A stretch of DNA of 64,000 bases from Mycobacterium sp. D16Q13 (lineage in GTDB: Bacteria; Actinomycetota; Actinomycetes; Mycobacteriales; Mycobacteriaceae): contig NZ_MAEW01000007.1 in NCBI RefSeq assembly GCF_002013375.1, positions 62,001 through 126,000 of the forward strand. Reading direction: 5' to 3'. Shown here piece by piece: positions 1-9,157 of the stretch (positions within the stretch are counted from its first letter, which is position 1; each line of letters opens with the position of its first letter). Under the pieces are notes generated by a model. That model worked only from the letters and a program-made list of their open reading frames with translations, was not told where the DNA came from and did no database searches. The translations under genes and the position numbers were made by a program.

Positions 1-888
1 GCGCTGCCAGTTCTTGGCCACCTTGACCCGCAAATCCAGGAAAACCTTGGTGCCCAGCAGCTTTTCGATCTGTTTGCGCGCATTGGTCCCGACTTCGCGC
101 AGCCGCGATCCGCCCTTGCCGATGACGATGCCCTTTTGGCTGTCCCGCTCGACGTAGAGGATCGCGTGCACATCGATCAGCTCCGAGCCCTCGGGCCGAC
201 CCTCGCGTTCGTTCACCTCGTCGATCACCACCGCCAGCGAGTGCGGTAGCTCGTCACGCACACCTTCGAGCGCCGCCTCGCGGATCAGCTCGGCCATGAG
301 CACCTCTTCGGGCTCATCGGTCAGCTCACCGTCGGGGTAAAACGCGGGCCCGGGCTGCAGCTTCGACGCCAAAACTTCGGTCAGCACCTCAACTTGGGCT
401 CCAGAAACCGCGGACACCGGAACAATGTCCGCATCCGGCCCGACAAGCTCGGATACCGCCAGCAGCTGCTCGGCCACCCGCTCCTTGCTCACCTTGTCGA
501 TCTTGGTGACGATCGCGATCAGCGTGGTGCGCGGCGCGATGAGCTTGATCTGCTCGTAGATCCACTTGTCGCCCGGCCCGATGCCCTCATCGGCCGGAAT
601 GCACAGGCCGATCACGTCGACCTCGGAATACGTATCGCGCACAAGGTCGTTGAGCCGTTGCCCGAGAAGCGTGCGCGGCCGATGCAGCCCCGGAGTGTCG
701 ACGAGGACGATCTGGTAATTCTCGCGGTGCACGATTCCGCGAATCGTATGCCGGGTGGTCTGCGGCCGGTTCGAGGTGATGGCGACCTTCTGCCCCACCA
801 GCGCATTGGTCAGCGTCGACTTACCGGTGTTCGGCCGTCCGACGAAACAGACGAAGCCAGAACGGAACTCCTCATCGGTTCCGCTCAC
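1..888 (-). CDS. era: GTPase Era (C-terminus cut by window edge)
   Basis: Ras-like GTPase with a KH domain that binds the 3' end of 16S rRNA during 30S assembly. G1 (GRPNTGKST) lies at residues 17-25, G3 (DTPG) at 64-67, a TKID G4 near 124, and the KH loop (IGKGGSR) near 270. The window holds 296 codons of a roughly 300-residue family, so only the last few residues are missing. The start is GTG at 888. It overlaps the stop of the upstream CDA-like gene by four bases, so translation is probably coupled. It is the last visible gene of a minus-strand block that begins with phoH. Confidence 0.97.
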   Translation of the reverse strand, partial: MSGTDEEFRSGFVCFVGRPNTGKSTLTNALVGQKVAITSNRPQTTRHTIRGIVHRENYQIVLVDTPGLHRPRTLLGQRLNDLVRDTYSEVDVIGLCIPADEGIGPGDKWIYEQIKLIAPRTTLIAIVTKIDKVSKERVAEQLLAVSELVGPDADIVPVSAVSGAQVEVLTEVLASKLQPGPAFYPDGELTDEPEEVLMAELIREAALEGVRDELPHSLAVVIDEVNEREGRPEGSELIDVHAILYVERDSQKGIVIGKGGSRLREVGTNARKQIEKLLGTKVFLDLRVKVAKNWQR

Positions 889-1223
889 AACTGCCCCGCA
901 GGCACACCGGTGCGGTCGGTCACGATGACCGTCGCCGACGGCGACAGCTCTCGCACCGCCGCGATACCCGGATCCTCGTGAGAGCCACCGACCAGCACCG
1001 CGGCCTCGATGGCCGACGCTCCACTGGAGACCGCCGCTGCCACCGCCGCCTGCAGCGCCGTCAGCGACAGTGCCGAAAGCGACACCGGCGCACCCGCATA
1101 GGTGCGCCCGTCGCCGTCGCGCACCGCCGCTCCTGACTTCGCCTCGGCACGCCCCATCGCTCCACGGGCCAACACGACGAGCTTGTTATCTTCATCGTTC
1201 AGACTGGCGCCTGATTCACTCAT
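885..1223 (-). CDS. Cytidine-deaminase-fold protein lacking the catalytic site (Rv2365c-like)
   Basis: A 112-residue protein with the length and rhythm of a cytidine deaminase: a GAAV...DG..YAGA strand-turn and then an alanine-rich helix. The family's zinc site (C/H-A-E and P-C-x2-C) is absent. The position of the CAE helix reads [15 protein letters not shown] and there is no Cys at all. It is therefore probably a non-catalytic relative; its function is unknown. The start is ATG at 1223, eight bases inside the end of the CNNM gene, and the stop overlaps era. The same slot in M. tuberculosis holds Rv2365c. Confidence 0.85.
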   Translation of the reverse strand: MSESGASLNDEDNKLVVLARGAMGRAEAKSGAAVRDGDGRTYAGAPVSLSALSLTALQAAVAAAVSSGASAIEAAVLVGGSHEDPGIAAVRELSPSATVIVTDRTGVPAGQL

Positions 1224-2535
1224 CTCTTTCCTCCGCTTTCTCGTCATCTGCCACCGCGGCGCCTTCGGGGTCGGGTTGCACCAGGATCGTGCCGATGCGC
1301 ACCCGGCCCCGGGTGTCCGGGCCACCCTCAGCCTGTAACAAAAGTCCGTGCGAGGCGGCCGTGGACCCCGGCAGCGGAACACGCCCCAGCTCCAGTGCCA
1401 GTAGTCCGCCGACGGTCTCGACGTCCAGGTCCTCGTCGAATTCAATGCCGTACAGCTCCCCCAGGTCCTCGATGGGCAACCTGGCGGAGACACGAAACAT
1501 CTTGTCCTTCAAATCCTCCACCGGAGCGACCTCGTCGTGGTCGTACTCGTCGGCGATCTCCCCGACGATCTCCTCCAGCACGTCCTCGATGGTCACCAAC
1601 CCGGCAATGGCCCCGTACTCGTCGACGAGCAGCGCCATGTGTTTGCGGTGCTGCTGCATCTCACGCAGCAGCGCATCCAGCGGCTTGGAGTCCGGAACGA
1701 ACACCGCCGGCCTCATCACCTGTGCCACGGTGACATCGCGGCCACCGTTCACCGAGTAGTACGTCTGCTGCACAAGATCCTTGAGAAAGACCACCCCGAC
1801 GACGTCGTCGACGTTCTCCCCGACCACCGGAATCCGAGAGTGGCCACTGCGCACCGCCAGCGAGGTGGCTTGGCCGGCCGTCTTGTCAGATTCGATCCAC
1901 ACCATCTCGGTGCGCGGCACCATCACCTCGCGGGCGGGCGTATCGCCCAGCTCGAACACCGACTGGATCATTCGACGTTCGTCATCGGCCACCACACCAC
2001 GCTGCTGGGCCATGTCGACCACCTCGCGCAGCTCGATCTCGGAGGCGAACGGGCCGTTGCGGAAGCCGCGCCCGGGCGTCACCGCGTTACCGAGCAGGAT
2101 GAGCAGCCGCGAAATGGGGCCCAGCAGCACCGAAATCACCTGCAGCGGCACGGCGGCACCCAGTGCTATCGAGTACGCATGTTGGCGCCCCAACGTACGC
2201 GGACCCACCCCGATCGCCACGAAGCTCGTCACCACCATGACGATCGCCGAGATCGTCAGCGCGGCACCGAGGCTCATCCGCGCGGTCAGATATCCGGCCA
2301 GGCACACCGTCGACAAGATCTCGCACGTGGTACGCAGCAGGACAACCAGATTCACATAGCGTGGACGGTCCCGGATCACCGCGGAAAGCCTTACCGCGCC
2401 CGGCCTTTCCTCACGAACCAGCTCGTCGATGCGCGCCGAGGACACGGTGTTGATGGCCGCGTCGATGGCCGCGAACGCGCCCCCCAGGCCGACGAGGACG
2501 ATCGCCGCCAGCAGCAGCCCTATGCCAGACATCAC
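1216..2535 (-). CDS. CNNM/CorC-type membrane protein with CBS pair (Rv2366c-like)
   Basis: A 439-residue protein of the HlyC/CorC (CNNM) family, which is linked to magnesium and other divalent-cation homeostasis at the membrane. The first 190 residues form a DUF21 transmembrane domain with several hydrophobic helices. Two CBS repeats follow (about 200-330), with the typical [10 protein letters not shown] entry, and then a CorC/HlyC C-terminal domain (about 345-430). Start ATG at 2535 overlaps the ybeY stop by four bases. Whether it transports ions or only regulates their transport cannot be read from sequence. Confidence 0.93.
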   Translation of the reverse strand: MMSGIGLLLAAIVLVGLGGAFAAIDAAINTVSSARIDELVREERPGAVRLSAVIRDRPRYVNLVVLLRTTCEILSTVCLAGYLTARMSLGAALTISAIVMVVTSFVAIGVGPRTLGRQHAYSIALGAAVPLQVISVLLGPISRLLILLGNAVTPGRGFRNGPFASEIELREVVDMAQQRGVVADDERRMIQSVFELGDTPAREVMVPRTEMVWIESDKTAGQATSLAVRSGHSRIPVVGENVDDVVGVVFLKDLVQQTYYSVNGGRDVTVAQVMRPAVFVPDSKPLDALLREMQQHRKHMALLVDEYGAIAGLVTIEDVLEEIVGEIADEYDHDEVAPVEDLKDKMFRVSARLPIEDLGELYGIEFDEDLDVETVGGLLALELGRVPLPGSTAASHGLLLQAEGGPDTRGRVRIGTILVQPDPEGAAVADDEKAEERDE

Positions 2536-3044
2536 TCGTCGAAGTTGCGCGACTTGTCGAGCAGGCGACTATCCCGATACAGCTGGGCCTGCTGCTCGTA
2601 CCAGTCCTTCAGCAGCTGGTTCTGCAGCGCGAACATCTCGCGCTCTTCCTCGGGTTCGGCGTGGTCGTAGCCGAGCAGGTGCAACACGCCGTGCACGGTC
2701 AGCAGCGCCAGCTCGTGTGCCAGCGAATGCCCCGCCGCCTCAGCCTGTTCGGCCGCGAACTGCGGGCACAGCACGATATCGCCGAGCATCGAGGGACCGG
2801 GTTCGGGTGCGTCCGGGCGGCCCCCAGGCTCCAGCTCGTCCATGGGGAAGGACATCACGTCGGTGGGGCCCGGCAGATCCATCCACCGCATATGCAGGTC
2901 CGCCATGGCCGCGAGATCGACGAGCATCATCGAAAGTTCCGCTGCCGGATGGACATCCATTGCCGCGATGGCGAATCGTGCGACGCTGACCAATTCACCC
3001 TCGGCGACGTCGACACCCGACTCGTTGACGACCTCAATACTCAT
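2532..3044 (-). CDS. ybeY: Endoribonuclease YbeY
   Basis: Zinc-dependent single-strand endoribonuclease for 16S rRNA 3' maturation and 70S quality control. The metal site is intact: H118, H122 and H128 in the [11 protein letters not shown] motif. The 170-residue length is normal for mycobacteria. It lies between phoH and the CNNM gene with four-base overlaps at both ends, the order known from M. tuberculosis (Rv2366c-Rv2368c). The conserved phoH-ybeY-era linkage supports a joint role in RNA metabolism. Confidence 0.97.
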   Translation of the reverse strand: MSIEVVNESGVDVAEGELVSVARFAIAAMDVHPAAELSMMLVDLAAMADLHMRWMDLPGPTDVMSFPMDELEPGGRPDAPEPGPSMLGDIVLCPQFAAEQAEAAGHSLAHELALLTVHGVLHLLGYDHAEPEEEREMFALQNQLLKDWYEQQAQLYRDSRLLDKSRNFDE

Positions 3045-4084
3045 CGGTGCCGGCTCCGGTTCCCCGATGCGCGGCGCTGCGCGCGGTTGCCTGTCAGATC
3101 TGAGTCCTCAAAACGTGCATACGCATCCACGATCTCCGACACCAATCGGTGACGAACCACATCGGCACTGGTCAACTCCGAGAAGTGAATTCCGTCGATA
3201 TTGTCCAGAATGTCGACCGCCGCACGCAGCCCGGAACGGGCGCCACCCGGCAGGTCGACCTGTGTCACGTCACCGGTGACCACGATCTTGGAACCGAACC
3301 CCAGCCGGGTGAGGAACATCTTCATCTGTTCGGCGGTGGTGTTCTGCGCCTCGTCGAGAATGATGAACGCGTCGTTGAGTGTCCGGCCCCGCATGTATGC
3401 CAGCGGCGCAACCTCGATGACCCCGGCAGACATCAGCTTGGGGATGAGTTCGGGGTCCATCATGTCGTGCAGCGCGTCGTACAGCGGCCGCAGGTACGGG
3501 TCGATCTTCTCGCTCAGGGTGCCGGGCAGGAAGCCCAGCCGCTCCCCCGCCTCGACCGCCGGACGGGTCAGGATGATCCGGGTGACCTGCTTGCTCTGTA
3601 ACGCGTTGACCGCCTTGGCCATCGCCAGATACGTCTTGCCCGTACCGGCCGGGCCGATACCGAAAACCACCGTGTTGGCATCGATCGCGTCCACATAGCG
3701 CTTCTGGTTCAGCGTCTTCGGGCGGATGGTCTTGCCACGCCGCGACAGGATGTCCAGACTCAGCACCTCAGCGGGCGATTCATCGTCGTCGCCGGCGAGC
3801 ATGGCGCCGGTATGCCGCACCGTCGAGGGCGTCAGCTGCTGGCCCCGGCGCGCGATCACGATCAGCTCGGAGACCACACGCTCAGCCAACGCCACATCGC
3901 CGGGCTCGCCGATGAAGGTAATGGTGTTTCCGCGGGCGTGGACATCGGCGGTCAACATGTCCTCAAGCTCGCGCAGGTTTTCATCAGCAGAACCCAGCAG
4001 GCCCATGATGAGATCGTTCGGAATCTCGACGCTGCTGCGTACTTCCCTGGACTGCACAGCGGCATCTTCTTCTCGGCTCGTCAC
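3041..4084 (-). CDS. phoH: PhoH-like ATPase
   Basis: A 347-residue PhoH-family P-loop ATPase. Walker A (GPAGTGKTY) is at about residues 144-152 and Walker B is the LDEAQN motif. The [16 protein letters not shown] segment and the R-rich tail are typical. The open frame runs upstream to 4306, but GTG at 4084 (VTSREED) matches the start I recall for M. tuberculosis PhoH1 and its usual length of about 350 residues. The ribosome-binding site is weak. It is probably the first gene of the phoH-ybeY-CNNM-CDA-era unit and is likely an RNA-associated helicase; the substrate is not shown. Confidence 0.95.
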   Translation of the reverse strand: MTSREEDAAVQSREVRSSVEIPNDLIMGLLGSADENLRELEDMLTADVHARGNTITFIGEPGDVALAERVVSELIVIARRGQQLTPSTVRHTGAMLAGDDDESPAEVLSLDILSRRGKTIRPKTLNQKRYVDAIDANTVVFGIGPAGTGKTYLAMAKAVNALQSKQVTRIILTRPAVEAGERLGFLPGTLSEKIDPYLRPLYDALHDMMDPELIPKLMSAGVIEVAPLAYMRGRTLNDAFIILDEAQNTTAEQMKMFLTRLGFGSKIVVTGDVTQVDLPGGARSGLRAAVDILDNIDGIHFSELTSADVVRHRLVSEIVDAYARFEDSDLTGNRAQRRASGNRSRHR

Positions 4085-4190
4085 GTGGTTAAGGTCGCCT
4101 GCTTTCTTGGGTTGTGAAGTTGCCTCGAGTTTACCGCTGGCAACCGTCAGCCTCCACGCGATTAGTGTCGCCGTCTCTGCACGCGAGCGC

Positions 4191-4979
4191 TCATCGGTGC
4201 GCCAGCGGACCGTCGGCCCACCGGTCGGTGAGCGCCCCGAGGGCACCCAGCGCAACGGCAGCGGCGCTGGAGGTGCGCAGCACCGTCGGCCCCAAACGCA
4301 CCGCATGCGCGCCCGCAGCCGTCAAAACCCCCAGCTCATCGTCTGCGACACCGCCCTCGGGCCCCACGATCAGCACCACCGACGACGCCGCGGACAGCCG
4401 CTCGCCCCGCGCGCTGAGCCCGGAGTCCGCCGATTCATGCAGCACCAGCACGACGGCCCCGTCGGCGACCCGCCGACGGATCAGCTCGGCCAGCTGCGCC
4501 GTCGAGTGCAGTGTCGACACCGCCGGGACGAAGGCCCGCCGGGACTGTCGTGACGCCGCTCGGGCCACCGCCTCCCAGCGCCGCCGCCCCTTCGCCGCCT
4601 TGTCCGGGTCATTCTGCGCGTCCCAGCGCGACACACATCGCTGCGCCTGCCACGGAACGATCTCGTCGGCGCCCGCCTCCACCGCCAGGTCGACGGCGAG
4701 CTCGGAGCGATCAGATTTGGGAAGTGCCTGCACCACAGTCACTCTGGGGGCCGCAACGGCGACGCTCCAGCGTCCGGTCACCTCGATCGACAGGCCGGCG
4801 CGGTCCACGGAGGCGACGACGCCGTCACCGACCTCGCCCGCACCGTCGCACACCATGACGGGCTCACCGACACGCATGCGCAGCACCCGGGTGGCGTGAT
4901 GTCCCTCGTCACCGAGCAGGCTCACCTGTTCCCCGACAGCGGGAATCTGGTCAACGTAGAAGATCGTGGCGGCCGCCAT
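4191..4979 (-). CDS. rsmE: 16S rRNA (uracil-1498-N3)-methyltransferase RsmE
   Basis: SPOUT-fold methyltransferase that makes m3U1498 in the decoding region of 16S rRNA. The protein has 262 residues: an N-terminal PUA-like part (GDEGHHATRVLRMRVGEPV) and a C-terminal knot with the SAM-binding motif LIVGPEGGVADDE, then LGPTVLRTSSA. Start ATG at 4979 follows dnaJ by only six bases, so it is probably cotranscribed with dnaJ. The 106 bases between its stop and phoH hold nothing recognised. Confidence 0.96.
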   Translation of the reverse strand: MAAATIFYVDQIPAVGEQVSLLGDEGHHATRVLRMRVGEPVMVCDGAGEVGDGVVASVDRAGLSIEVTGRWSVAVAAPRVTVVQALPKSDRSELAVDLAVEAGADEIVPWQAQRCVSRWDAQNDPDKAAKGRRRWEAVARAASRQSRRAFVPAVSTLHSTAQLAELIRRRVADGAVVLVLHESADSGLSARGERLSAASSVVLIVGPEGGVADDELGVLTAAGAHAVRLGPTVLRTSSAAAVALGALGALTDRWADGPLAHR

Positions 4980-4985
4980 CTGGAT

Positions 4986-6137
4986 CTACCGGCCCGTGAA
5001 CGCCTCGCGCAGCCGCGAGAACACCCCGCCCGACGCAGATTCCGCCCAGACCACCTCGGCGGCTTCCTTGTTCCGGACCTTCTTGAAGTCCTTCAGCAGC
5101 TCGCGTTCCTTGGCGTCCATCCGGGTGGGCACCACCACGTCCAGATGGGCGTGCAGGTTTCCGCGGACACCGGTGCGCAGGTGCGGCATGCCCTTCCCGC
5201 GCATCGTCACCACCGAACCCGGCTGCGATCCCGGCTCGACCTTGACGACGGTCGGTCCATCGATGATGGCGTCAACCGACACACTGGTGCCCAGCGCCGC
5301 CTCCACCATCGGGACCCGAACCGTGAAGTGCAGGTCATCCCCGTCACGGATGAACACGTCATGCGGCTTCTCATGCACCTCGACGTACAGGTCGCCGGCC
5401 GGTCCACCGCCGGGACCGACCTCCCCCTGGGCCGCCAGGCGCACCCGCATACCGTCGCCGACACCGGCCGGGATCTTGACCGTGATCTCGCGACGCGCGC
5501 GCACCCGGCCGTCGCCTCCGCACTTGTGGCATGGATCGGTGATGACCTCTCCGGCCCCCTGACACGTCGGACAGGGGCGCGATGTCAGCACCTGGCCAAG
5601 CAGGGAGCGCTGCACCGTCTGCACCTCGCCACGGCCACCACAGGTCTCGCAGGCGCTCGGCGCCGAATTTCCGTGGGTGCCCTTGCCGGCGCATCCGTCG
5701 CACAGAATCGCGGTATCGACGGTCACCTGCTTGCTGACGCCGGTTGCACATTCCAGCAGTTCGAGCCGCATGCGCAGCAGGGAGTCGGATCCGGGCTGCA
5801 CGCGGCCGCGCGGACCACGCGAGCCGCCGGCCGATCCGCCGAAGAAGGCCTCGAAGACGTCGCCCAGGCCGCCGAAGCCCGAACCGAAACCACCACCGAA
5901 CCCGTTGCCACCGCCGCCGTTCTCCAGCGGGTCGCCACCCAGGTCGACGATGCGCCGCTTCTCCGGGTCGGTCAGCACCTCGTAGGCGATGCTGACCTCC
6001 TTGAACCGCGTCTGGGCCTGTTCGTCGGGGTTGATGTCGGGGTGCAGCTCGCGGGCGAGCTTGCGGTACGCCCGCTTGAGCTCGCTGTCGCTGGCACCCG
6101 TGCTGACCCCGAGGATGCCGTAGTAATCACGCGCCAC
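4986..6137 (-). CDS. dnaJ2: Chaperone DnaJ (DnaJ2 type)
   Basis: Class A Hsp40 cochaperone that delivers substrates to DnaK. The J-domain HPD is at residues 32-34. A Gly/Phe-rich linker follows (about 75-110), then four zinc-binding CxxCxGxG repeats ([32 protein letters not shown]), then the C-terminal substrate domains; 383 residues in all. Its place next to hrcA matches M. tuberculosis dnaJ2 (Rv2373c), the copy separate from dnaK-grpE. It lies 45 bases downstream of hrcA and is probably cotranscribed with it. Confidence 0.97.
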   Translation of the reverse strand: MARDYYGILGVSTGASDSELKRAYRKLARELHPDINPDEQAQTRFKEVSIAYEVLTDPEKRRIVDLGGDPLENGGGGNGFGGGFGSGFGGLGDVFEAFFGGSAGGSRGPRGRVQPGSDSLLRMRLELLECATGVSKQVTVDTAILCDGCAGKGTHGNSAPSACETCGGRGEVQTVQRSLLGQVLTSRPCPTCQGAGEVITDPCHKCGGDGRVRARREITVKIPAGVGDGMRVRLAAQGEVGPGGGPAGDLYVEVHEKPHDVFIRDGDDLHFTVRVPMVEAALGTSVSVDAIIDGPTVVKVEPGSQPGSVVTMRGKGMPHLRTGVRGNLHAHLDVVVPTRMDAKERELLKDFKKVRNKEAAEVVWAESASGGVFSRLREAFTGR

Positions 6138-6182
6138 TGTGTTGATCTCGCTCCGTTGGTATCTGTCTAATTCACATAACTG

Positions 6183-7208
6183 CTAGCGATTGGCTAGCAC
6201 TTCGCCGATATACATGGCAACCGCCGCGACGTTCGCGATGGTTCCCGGGTAGTCCATCCGTGTGGGCCCCAGCACACCCATGCCGCCGAACACCGCTCCG
6301 CCCGCACCATACGGGGTGGAGACGACCGAGGTGCCGATCATCTGCTCAGCAGCGGTTTCGTGACCGATGTGCACGGTGACCCGGCCTGCCTCCTGCTGTG
6401 CGGCGAGCAAGCGCAACACCACCACTTGCTCCTCCAGCGCCTCCAGCACGGTGCGCAGCTGACCACCGAAGTCGCCGGCATTGCGCGTCAGGTTGGCCGT
6501 GCCACCGAGCAGCAGGCGTTCCTCGTGATGCTCGACAAGCGTCTCCACCAGGACCGTCGCCGCGCGCGTGAGGGGATAGCGCAGGTCATCGTCGGACTGC
6601 TCGGCGAGCTCGGCGACGGCCACCGAGGCCGCCGACAGCTTCTTGCCCTCCAGCGCCGCGCCCAGCAGGACGCGCAGGCGGCCGAGCTGCTCGTCGTTGA
6701 TGACATCGCCCAGCTCGACGATCCGCTGATCGACCCGCCCGGAGTCGGTGATCACCACCAGCAGCAGCCGGGCCGGGGTCAGCAGCACCACCTCGAGGTG
6801 GCGCACGCTGGAGGAGGACAGCGTCGGATACTGCACGACGGCGACCTGACGCGTCATCTGCGCCAGCAGCCGCACGGCACGTCGCAGCACGTCATCGAGG
6901 TCGACGCCGCCTTCCAGGAAATTCAGGATGGCCTTGCGCTCGGCGCCCGAGAGCGGTTTGACGTCTTCAAGCCGGTTGACGAATTCGCGGTAGCCCTTTT
7001 CCGTCGGAATGCGTCCTGAGCTGGTGTGCGGCTGGGCGATGTAGCCCTCGGCCTCCAGGACCGCCATATCGTTGCGGACGGTGGCGCTGGAAACCCCGAG
7101 GCCGTGCCTGTCGACCAGGGCCTTGGAGCCGATCGGTTCCTTGGTGGTGACGTAGTCGGCGACGATGGCCCGCAGTACCTCGAAGCGCCGATCATCGGCA
7201 CTGGCCAT
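6183..7208 (-). CDS. hrcA: Heat-inducible transcription repressor HrcA
   Basis: Repressor that binds CIRCE operators of groE-type heat-shock genes and depends on GroEL for folding. The 341-residue protein has an N-terminal winged helix ([19 protein letters not shown]) and the family motif [14 protein letters not shown]; the end ([25 protein letters not shown]) is typical. The frame can begin at 7223, but ATG at 7208 has an ideal GGGAGGTG ribosome-binding site four bases away. No CIRCE-like element was found near the gene. Confidence 0.96.
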   Translation of the reverse strand: MASADDRRFEVLRAIVADYVTTKEPIGSKALVDRHGLGVSSATVRNDMAVLEAEGYIAQPHTSSGRIPTEKGYREFVNRLEDVKPLSGAERKAILNFLEGGVDLDDVLRRAVRLLAQMTRQVAVVQYPTLSSSSVRHLEVVLLTPARLLLVVITDSGRVDQRIVELGDVINDEQLGRLRVLLGAALEGKKLSAASVAVAELAEQSDDDLRYPLTRAATVLVETLVEHHEERLLLGGTANLTRNAGDFGGQLRTVLEALEEQVVVLRLLAAQQEAGRVTVHIGHETAAEQMIGTSVVSTPYGAGGAVFGGMGVLGPTRMDYPGTIANVAAVAMYIGEVLANR

Positions 7209-7231
7209 GGTCACCTCCCTCACGCGTGATT

Positions 7232-7253
7232 TGGCCCCTATTTTACGGGGCCA
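7232..7253. promoter_or_regulatory. Inverted repeat at the hrcA promoter
   Basis: A perfect 7-bp inverted repeat (TGGCCCC / GGGGCCA) with an 8-base loop lies 24-45 bases upstream of the hrcA start. On the minus strand the loop contains TAAAAT, a plausible -10. A TTGACG lies at 7259-7264, but the 13-base spacing is too short for a standard promoter. It could be an operator; that is inference. Confidence 0.4.
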
Positions 7254-7330
7254 CGCTGCGTCAACCCGCCACCATGGCAGTCCACGCTAACCTCAGGTGT
7301 TATGCAGGGATCATCCCGGAGTGATTTGCA

Positions 7331-7639
7331 GTGATCTTTAAGGGTGTTCGCGAGGGGAAGCCGTACCCAGAACATGGGCTATCGACGAGGGATTGGTCGC
7401 GCATCCCACCCCGGCAGATCCGTCTGGACGAACTCGTCACCACCACCACGGTGCTCGCCTTGGACCGCTTGCTCAGCGAGGACTCGACGTTCTACGGGGA
7501 CCTGTTCCCGCACGCCGTGAAGTGGCAGGGCGTCACCTACCTGGAGGACGGACTGCACCGAGCCGTGCGAGCCGCGTTGCGCAATCGGGTTGTGTTGCAC
7601 GCCAGGGTTTTCGATATGGATCAGCTGCGCGGGGTGTAG
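7331..7639 (+). CDS. Conserved 102-aa protein of unknown function (Rv2375-like)
   Basis: A small acidic-to-neutral protein with no signal peptide or membrane segment. It begins MIFKGVREGKPYPEHGLS and holds the conserved stretch LFPHAVKWQGVTYLEDGLHRAVRAALRNR. I recognise it as the neighbour of hrcA in M. tuberculosis (Rv2375) but know no function. The closing part resembles the ParB-like pattern of a short enzyme or antitoxin, which is a weak impression. The start is GTG at 7331. It converges on hemW with six bases between the stops. Confidence 0.8.
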   Translation: MIFKGVREGKPYPEHGLSTRDWSRIPPRQIRLDELVTTTTVLALDRLLSEDSTFYGDLFPHAVKWQGVTYLEDGLHRAVRAALRNRVVLHARVFDMDQLRGV

Positions 7640-7645
7640 GCGGCG

Positions 7646-8821
7646 TCAATCCAGGATCGTGCGCACCACGCCGTCGGCCAGTAAGCGCCCCTGATCGGTG
7701 AGCACCAGCCGATCATCCACCAGCCGCCCCAGCCCCCCGTCCACCACGGCGGGTACCCGGCCGCGTTCCTCGACGGTCAAGTCCGCCAAGGCGATTCCCG
7801 TGTTCAGCCGCACCGCGAGCAGGACATCCTCGGTGTGCCGTTCGATGGGACTGAGGATCTCGTGGCCGCCGACGGGCAGCTGCCCCTGCCCCAACTGCTG
7901 GGCATAGGCGTTGGGGTGCTTGACGTTCCACCACCGCACGCCGTTGACATGTCCGTGCGCACCGGGTCCCGCACCCCACCAGTCACCGCCGGCCCAGTAG
8001 CCAAGATTGTGCCGGCACTGCCCGCCGGGGCGTGCCCAGTTGGATACCTCGTACCAGTCCAGCCCCACCGCCGACAGCGCCGCATCCAGCAGCTGGTACC
8101 GGTCGGCCAGGGCGTCCTCGTCGGGATTCGGCAGTTCGCCGCGACGGACACGCCGAGCTAGCGCGGTGCCCTCCTCGACGACCAGCGCGTACGCCGACAC
8201 GTGGTCTACCCCGGCGTCGAGTACGGCATCGATGGAGCGGCGCAGGTCGTCATCGGTCTCCCCCGGGGTGCCATAGATGAGGTCCAGGTTCACATGCTCG
8301 AGACCGGCCGCACGCGCCTCCCGCGCCGCCGCAACCGCCCGCCCGGGCGCGTGCACACGATCCAGCGTGGCCAGCACATGCGGGGCCGCGGACTGCATAC
8401 CCAGCGAGACCCGGGTGTATCCGGCCGCGCGAATCGTCTCGAAGAACTCCGGCGAGGTGGACTCCGGATTGGCCTCGGTGGTCACCTCGGCGCCCGGCGC
8501 CACGGTGAAATGCGCACCGATGGCGTCGAGCACCTCTGCGAGCCCGGAACCGCCCAGCAGGGAGGGCGTCCCGCCGCCGACGAATACGGTCTCCACCGGC
8601 GGTTTTCCGTCTAGAGTCCGCGCGGCCAGCTCCAGCTCGGCACGCAGCGCCTCCAGCCAGCCCGCGGGTGAGGTGCCGTCACCGAGCTCGTCGGCGGTAT
8701 AGGTGTTGAAGTCGCAGTATCCGCAGCGTGTGGCACAGAACGGAACGTGTACGTAGATCCCGAACGGGCGTCCCACCGCCGGCACCAGAGGCGGCAGGGT
8801 GGCAGTGGTTTCGGGTCTCAC
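7646..8821 (-). CDS. hemW: Radical SAM heme chaperone HemW
   Basis: Formerly called HemN. This family inserts heme into respiratory proteins rather than acting as coproporphyrinogen dehydrogenase. The [4Fe-4S] motif CATRCGYCDFNTY (Cx3Cx2C) is near residues 29-36 and a glycine-rich GGGTPSLL follows. The 391-residue length is right. The C-terminal HemN-type winged domain is present. In M. tuberculosis the mycobactin cluster lies between this gene and the Rv2375 homologue; here only six bases separate them. Confidence 0.93.
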   Translation of the reverse strand: MRPETTATLPPLVPAVGRPFGIYVHVPFCATRCGYCDFNTYTADELGDGTSPAGWLEALRAELELAARTLDGKPPVETVFVGGGTPSLLGGSGLAEVLDAIGAHFTVAPGAEVTTEANPESTSPEFFETIRAAGYTRVSLGMQSAAPHVLATLDRVHAPGRAVAAAREARAAGLEHVNLDLIYGTPGETDDDLRRSIDAVLDAGVDHVSAYALVVEEGTALARRVRRGELPNPDEDALADRYQLLDAALSAVGLDWYEVSNWARPGGQCRHNLGYWAGGDWWGAGPGAHGHVNGVRWWNVKHPNAYAQQLGQGQLPVGGHEILSPIERHTEDVLLAVRLNTGIALADLTVEERGRVPAVVDGGLGRLVDDRLVLTDQGRLLADGVVRTILD

Positions 8822-8957
8822 CGGTCAAGTGTGTGCTAGGGGCGGCAGCAGAAAAAATCTGTCCGGTCAATAGCGGGAATCCCCCACGCCGAATAGAGGT
8901 TTTGCTCACAATGAGCGGAATTACGACCCGGTCGTACGGGGTGCCAGTTTCGCATGG

Positions 8958-8963
8958 CACAAT
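8958..8963 (+). promoter_or_regulatory. Probable -10 element of the nirA operon
   Basis: CACAAT, preceded by TGG (extended -10 style), ends seven bases before the GTG of the Cys leader peptide. That spacing places the transcript start at or next to the GTG, as expected for a leaderless mRNA. No clear -35 was found. Confidence 0.5.
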
Positions 8964-8970
8964 TGGCCGG

Positions 8971-9054
8971 GTGAGCACACATCAGGTCCCACTTGTCGCG
9001 CGGCGACACATCGACCTGAAGCGTGTCTGTAGCGCGTGTTGTCTCCCTTACTGA
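8971..9054 (+). CDS. Leaderless cysteine-rich leader peptide before nirA
   Basis: A 27-codon ORF that starts at GTG 8971 with no room for a 5' UTR, and ends TGA at 9052-9054. It carries RRHIDLKRVCSACC, with Cys codons at positions 20, 23 and 24, just before the stop. This matches the short R-R-H-[VI]-D-L leader peptides that precede sulfur genes in actinobacteria. It also fits the polycysteine leaderless ORFs reported as cysteine-responsive attenuators in mycobacteria. Expected role: ribosome stalling on Cys codons when cysteine is low, which opens expression of nirA-cysH-cysD-cysN-sirB. Its own product probably has no function. Confidence 0.85.
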   Translation: MSTHQVPLVARRHIDLKRVCSACCLPY

Positions 9055-9083
9055 CGTAGTCCTACCCGTCTGCCACCCATACG

Positions 9084-9132
9084 GTCGTGAGGATCTGCGC
9101 CTCCGGTCAGCCCCCGGTGTGTCGCCCACGAC
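9084..9132 (+). promoter_or_regulatory. Possible attenuator stem in the nirA leader
   Basis: Between the leader-peptide stop and nirA, GTCGTG (9084-9089) can pair with CACGAC (9127-9132), and GAGG inside it with CCTC. A stem here could respond to ribosome position on the leader ORF. It was seen by eye only; no folding energy was calculated. Confidence 0.35.
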
Positions 9133-9157
9133 TGTGCCTGCCTTTCTGAGGAGCACC

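Noticed and set aside
1537..2670. 377-aa plus-strand open frame opposite the CNNM/CorC gene
   Set aside because: Composition is His/Arg/Gln-rich with no domain, and it is antisense to a clear gene with CBS motifs. High-GC codon bias makes such frames common.
4896..6170. 424-aa plus-strand open frame opposite dnaJ
   Set aside because: DnaJ on the minus strand has all four zinc repeats and the HPD; the antisense frame has no recognisable feature.
6182..6198. GCTAGC-N5-GCTAGC at the hrcA stop as a CIRCE element
   Set aside because: It does not match TTAGCACTC-N9-GAGTGCTAA and lies at the 3' end of hrcA. GCTAGC is itself a palindrome, so the repeat is weak evidence.
7331..7639. Rv2375-like protein as a VapB-type antitoxin
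   Set aside because: No PIN-domain toxin is adjacent, and the conserved C-terminal stretch does not look like an AbrB/RHH domain.
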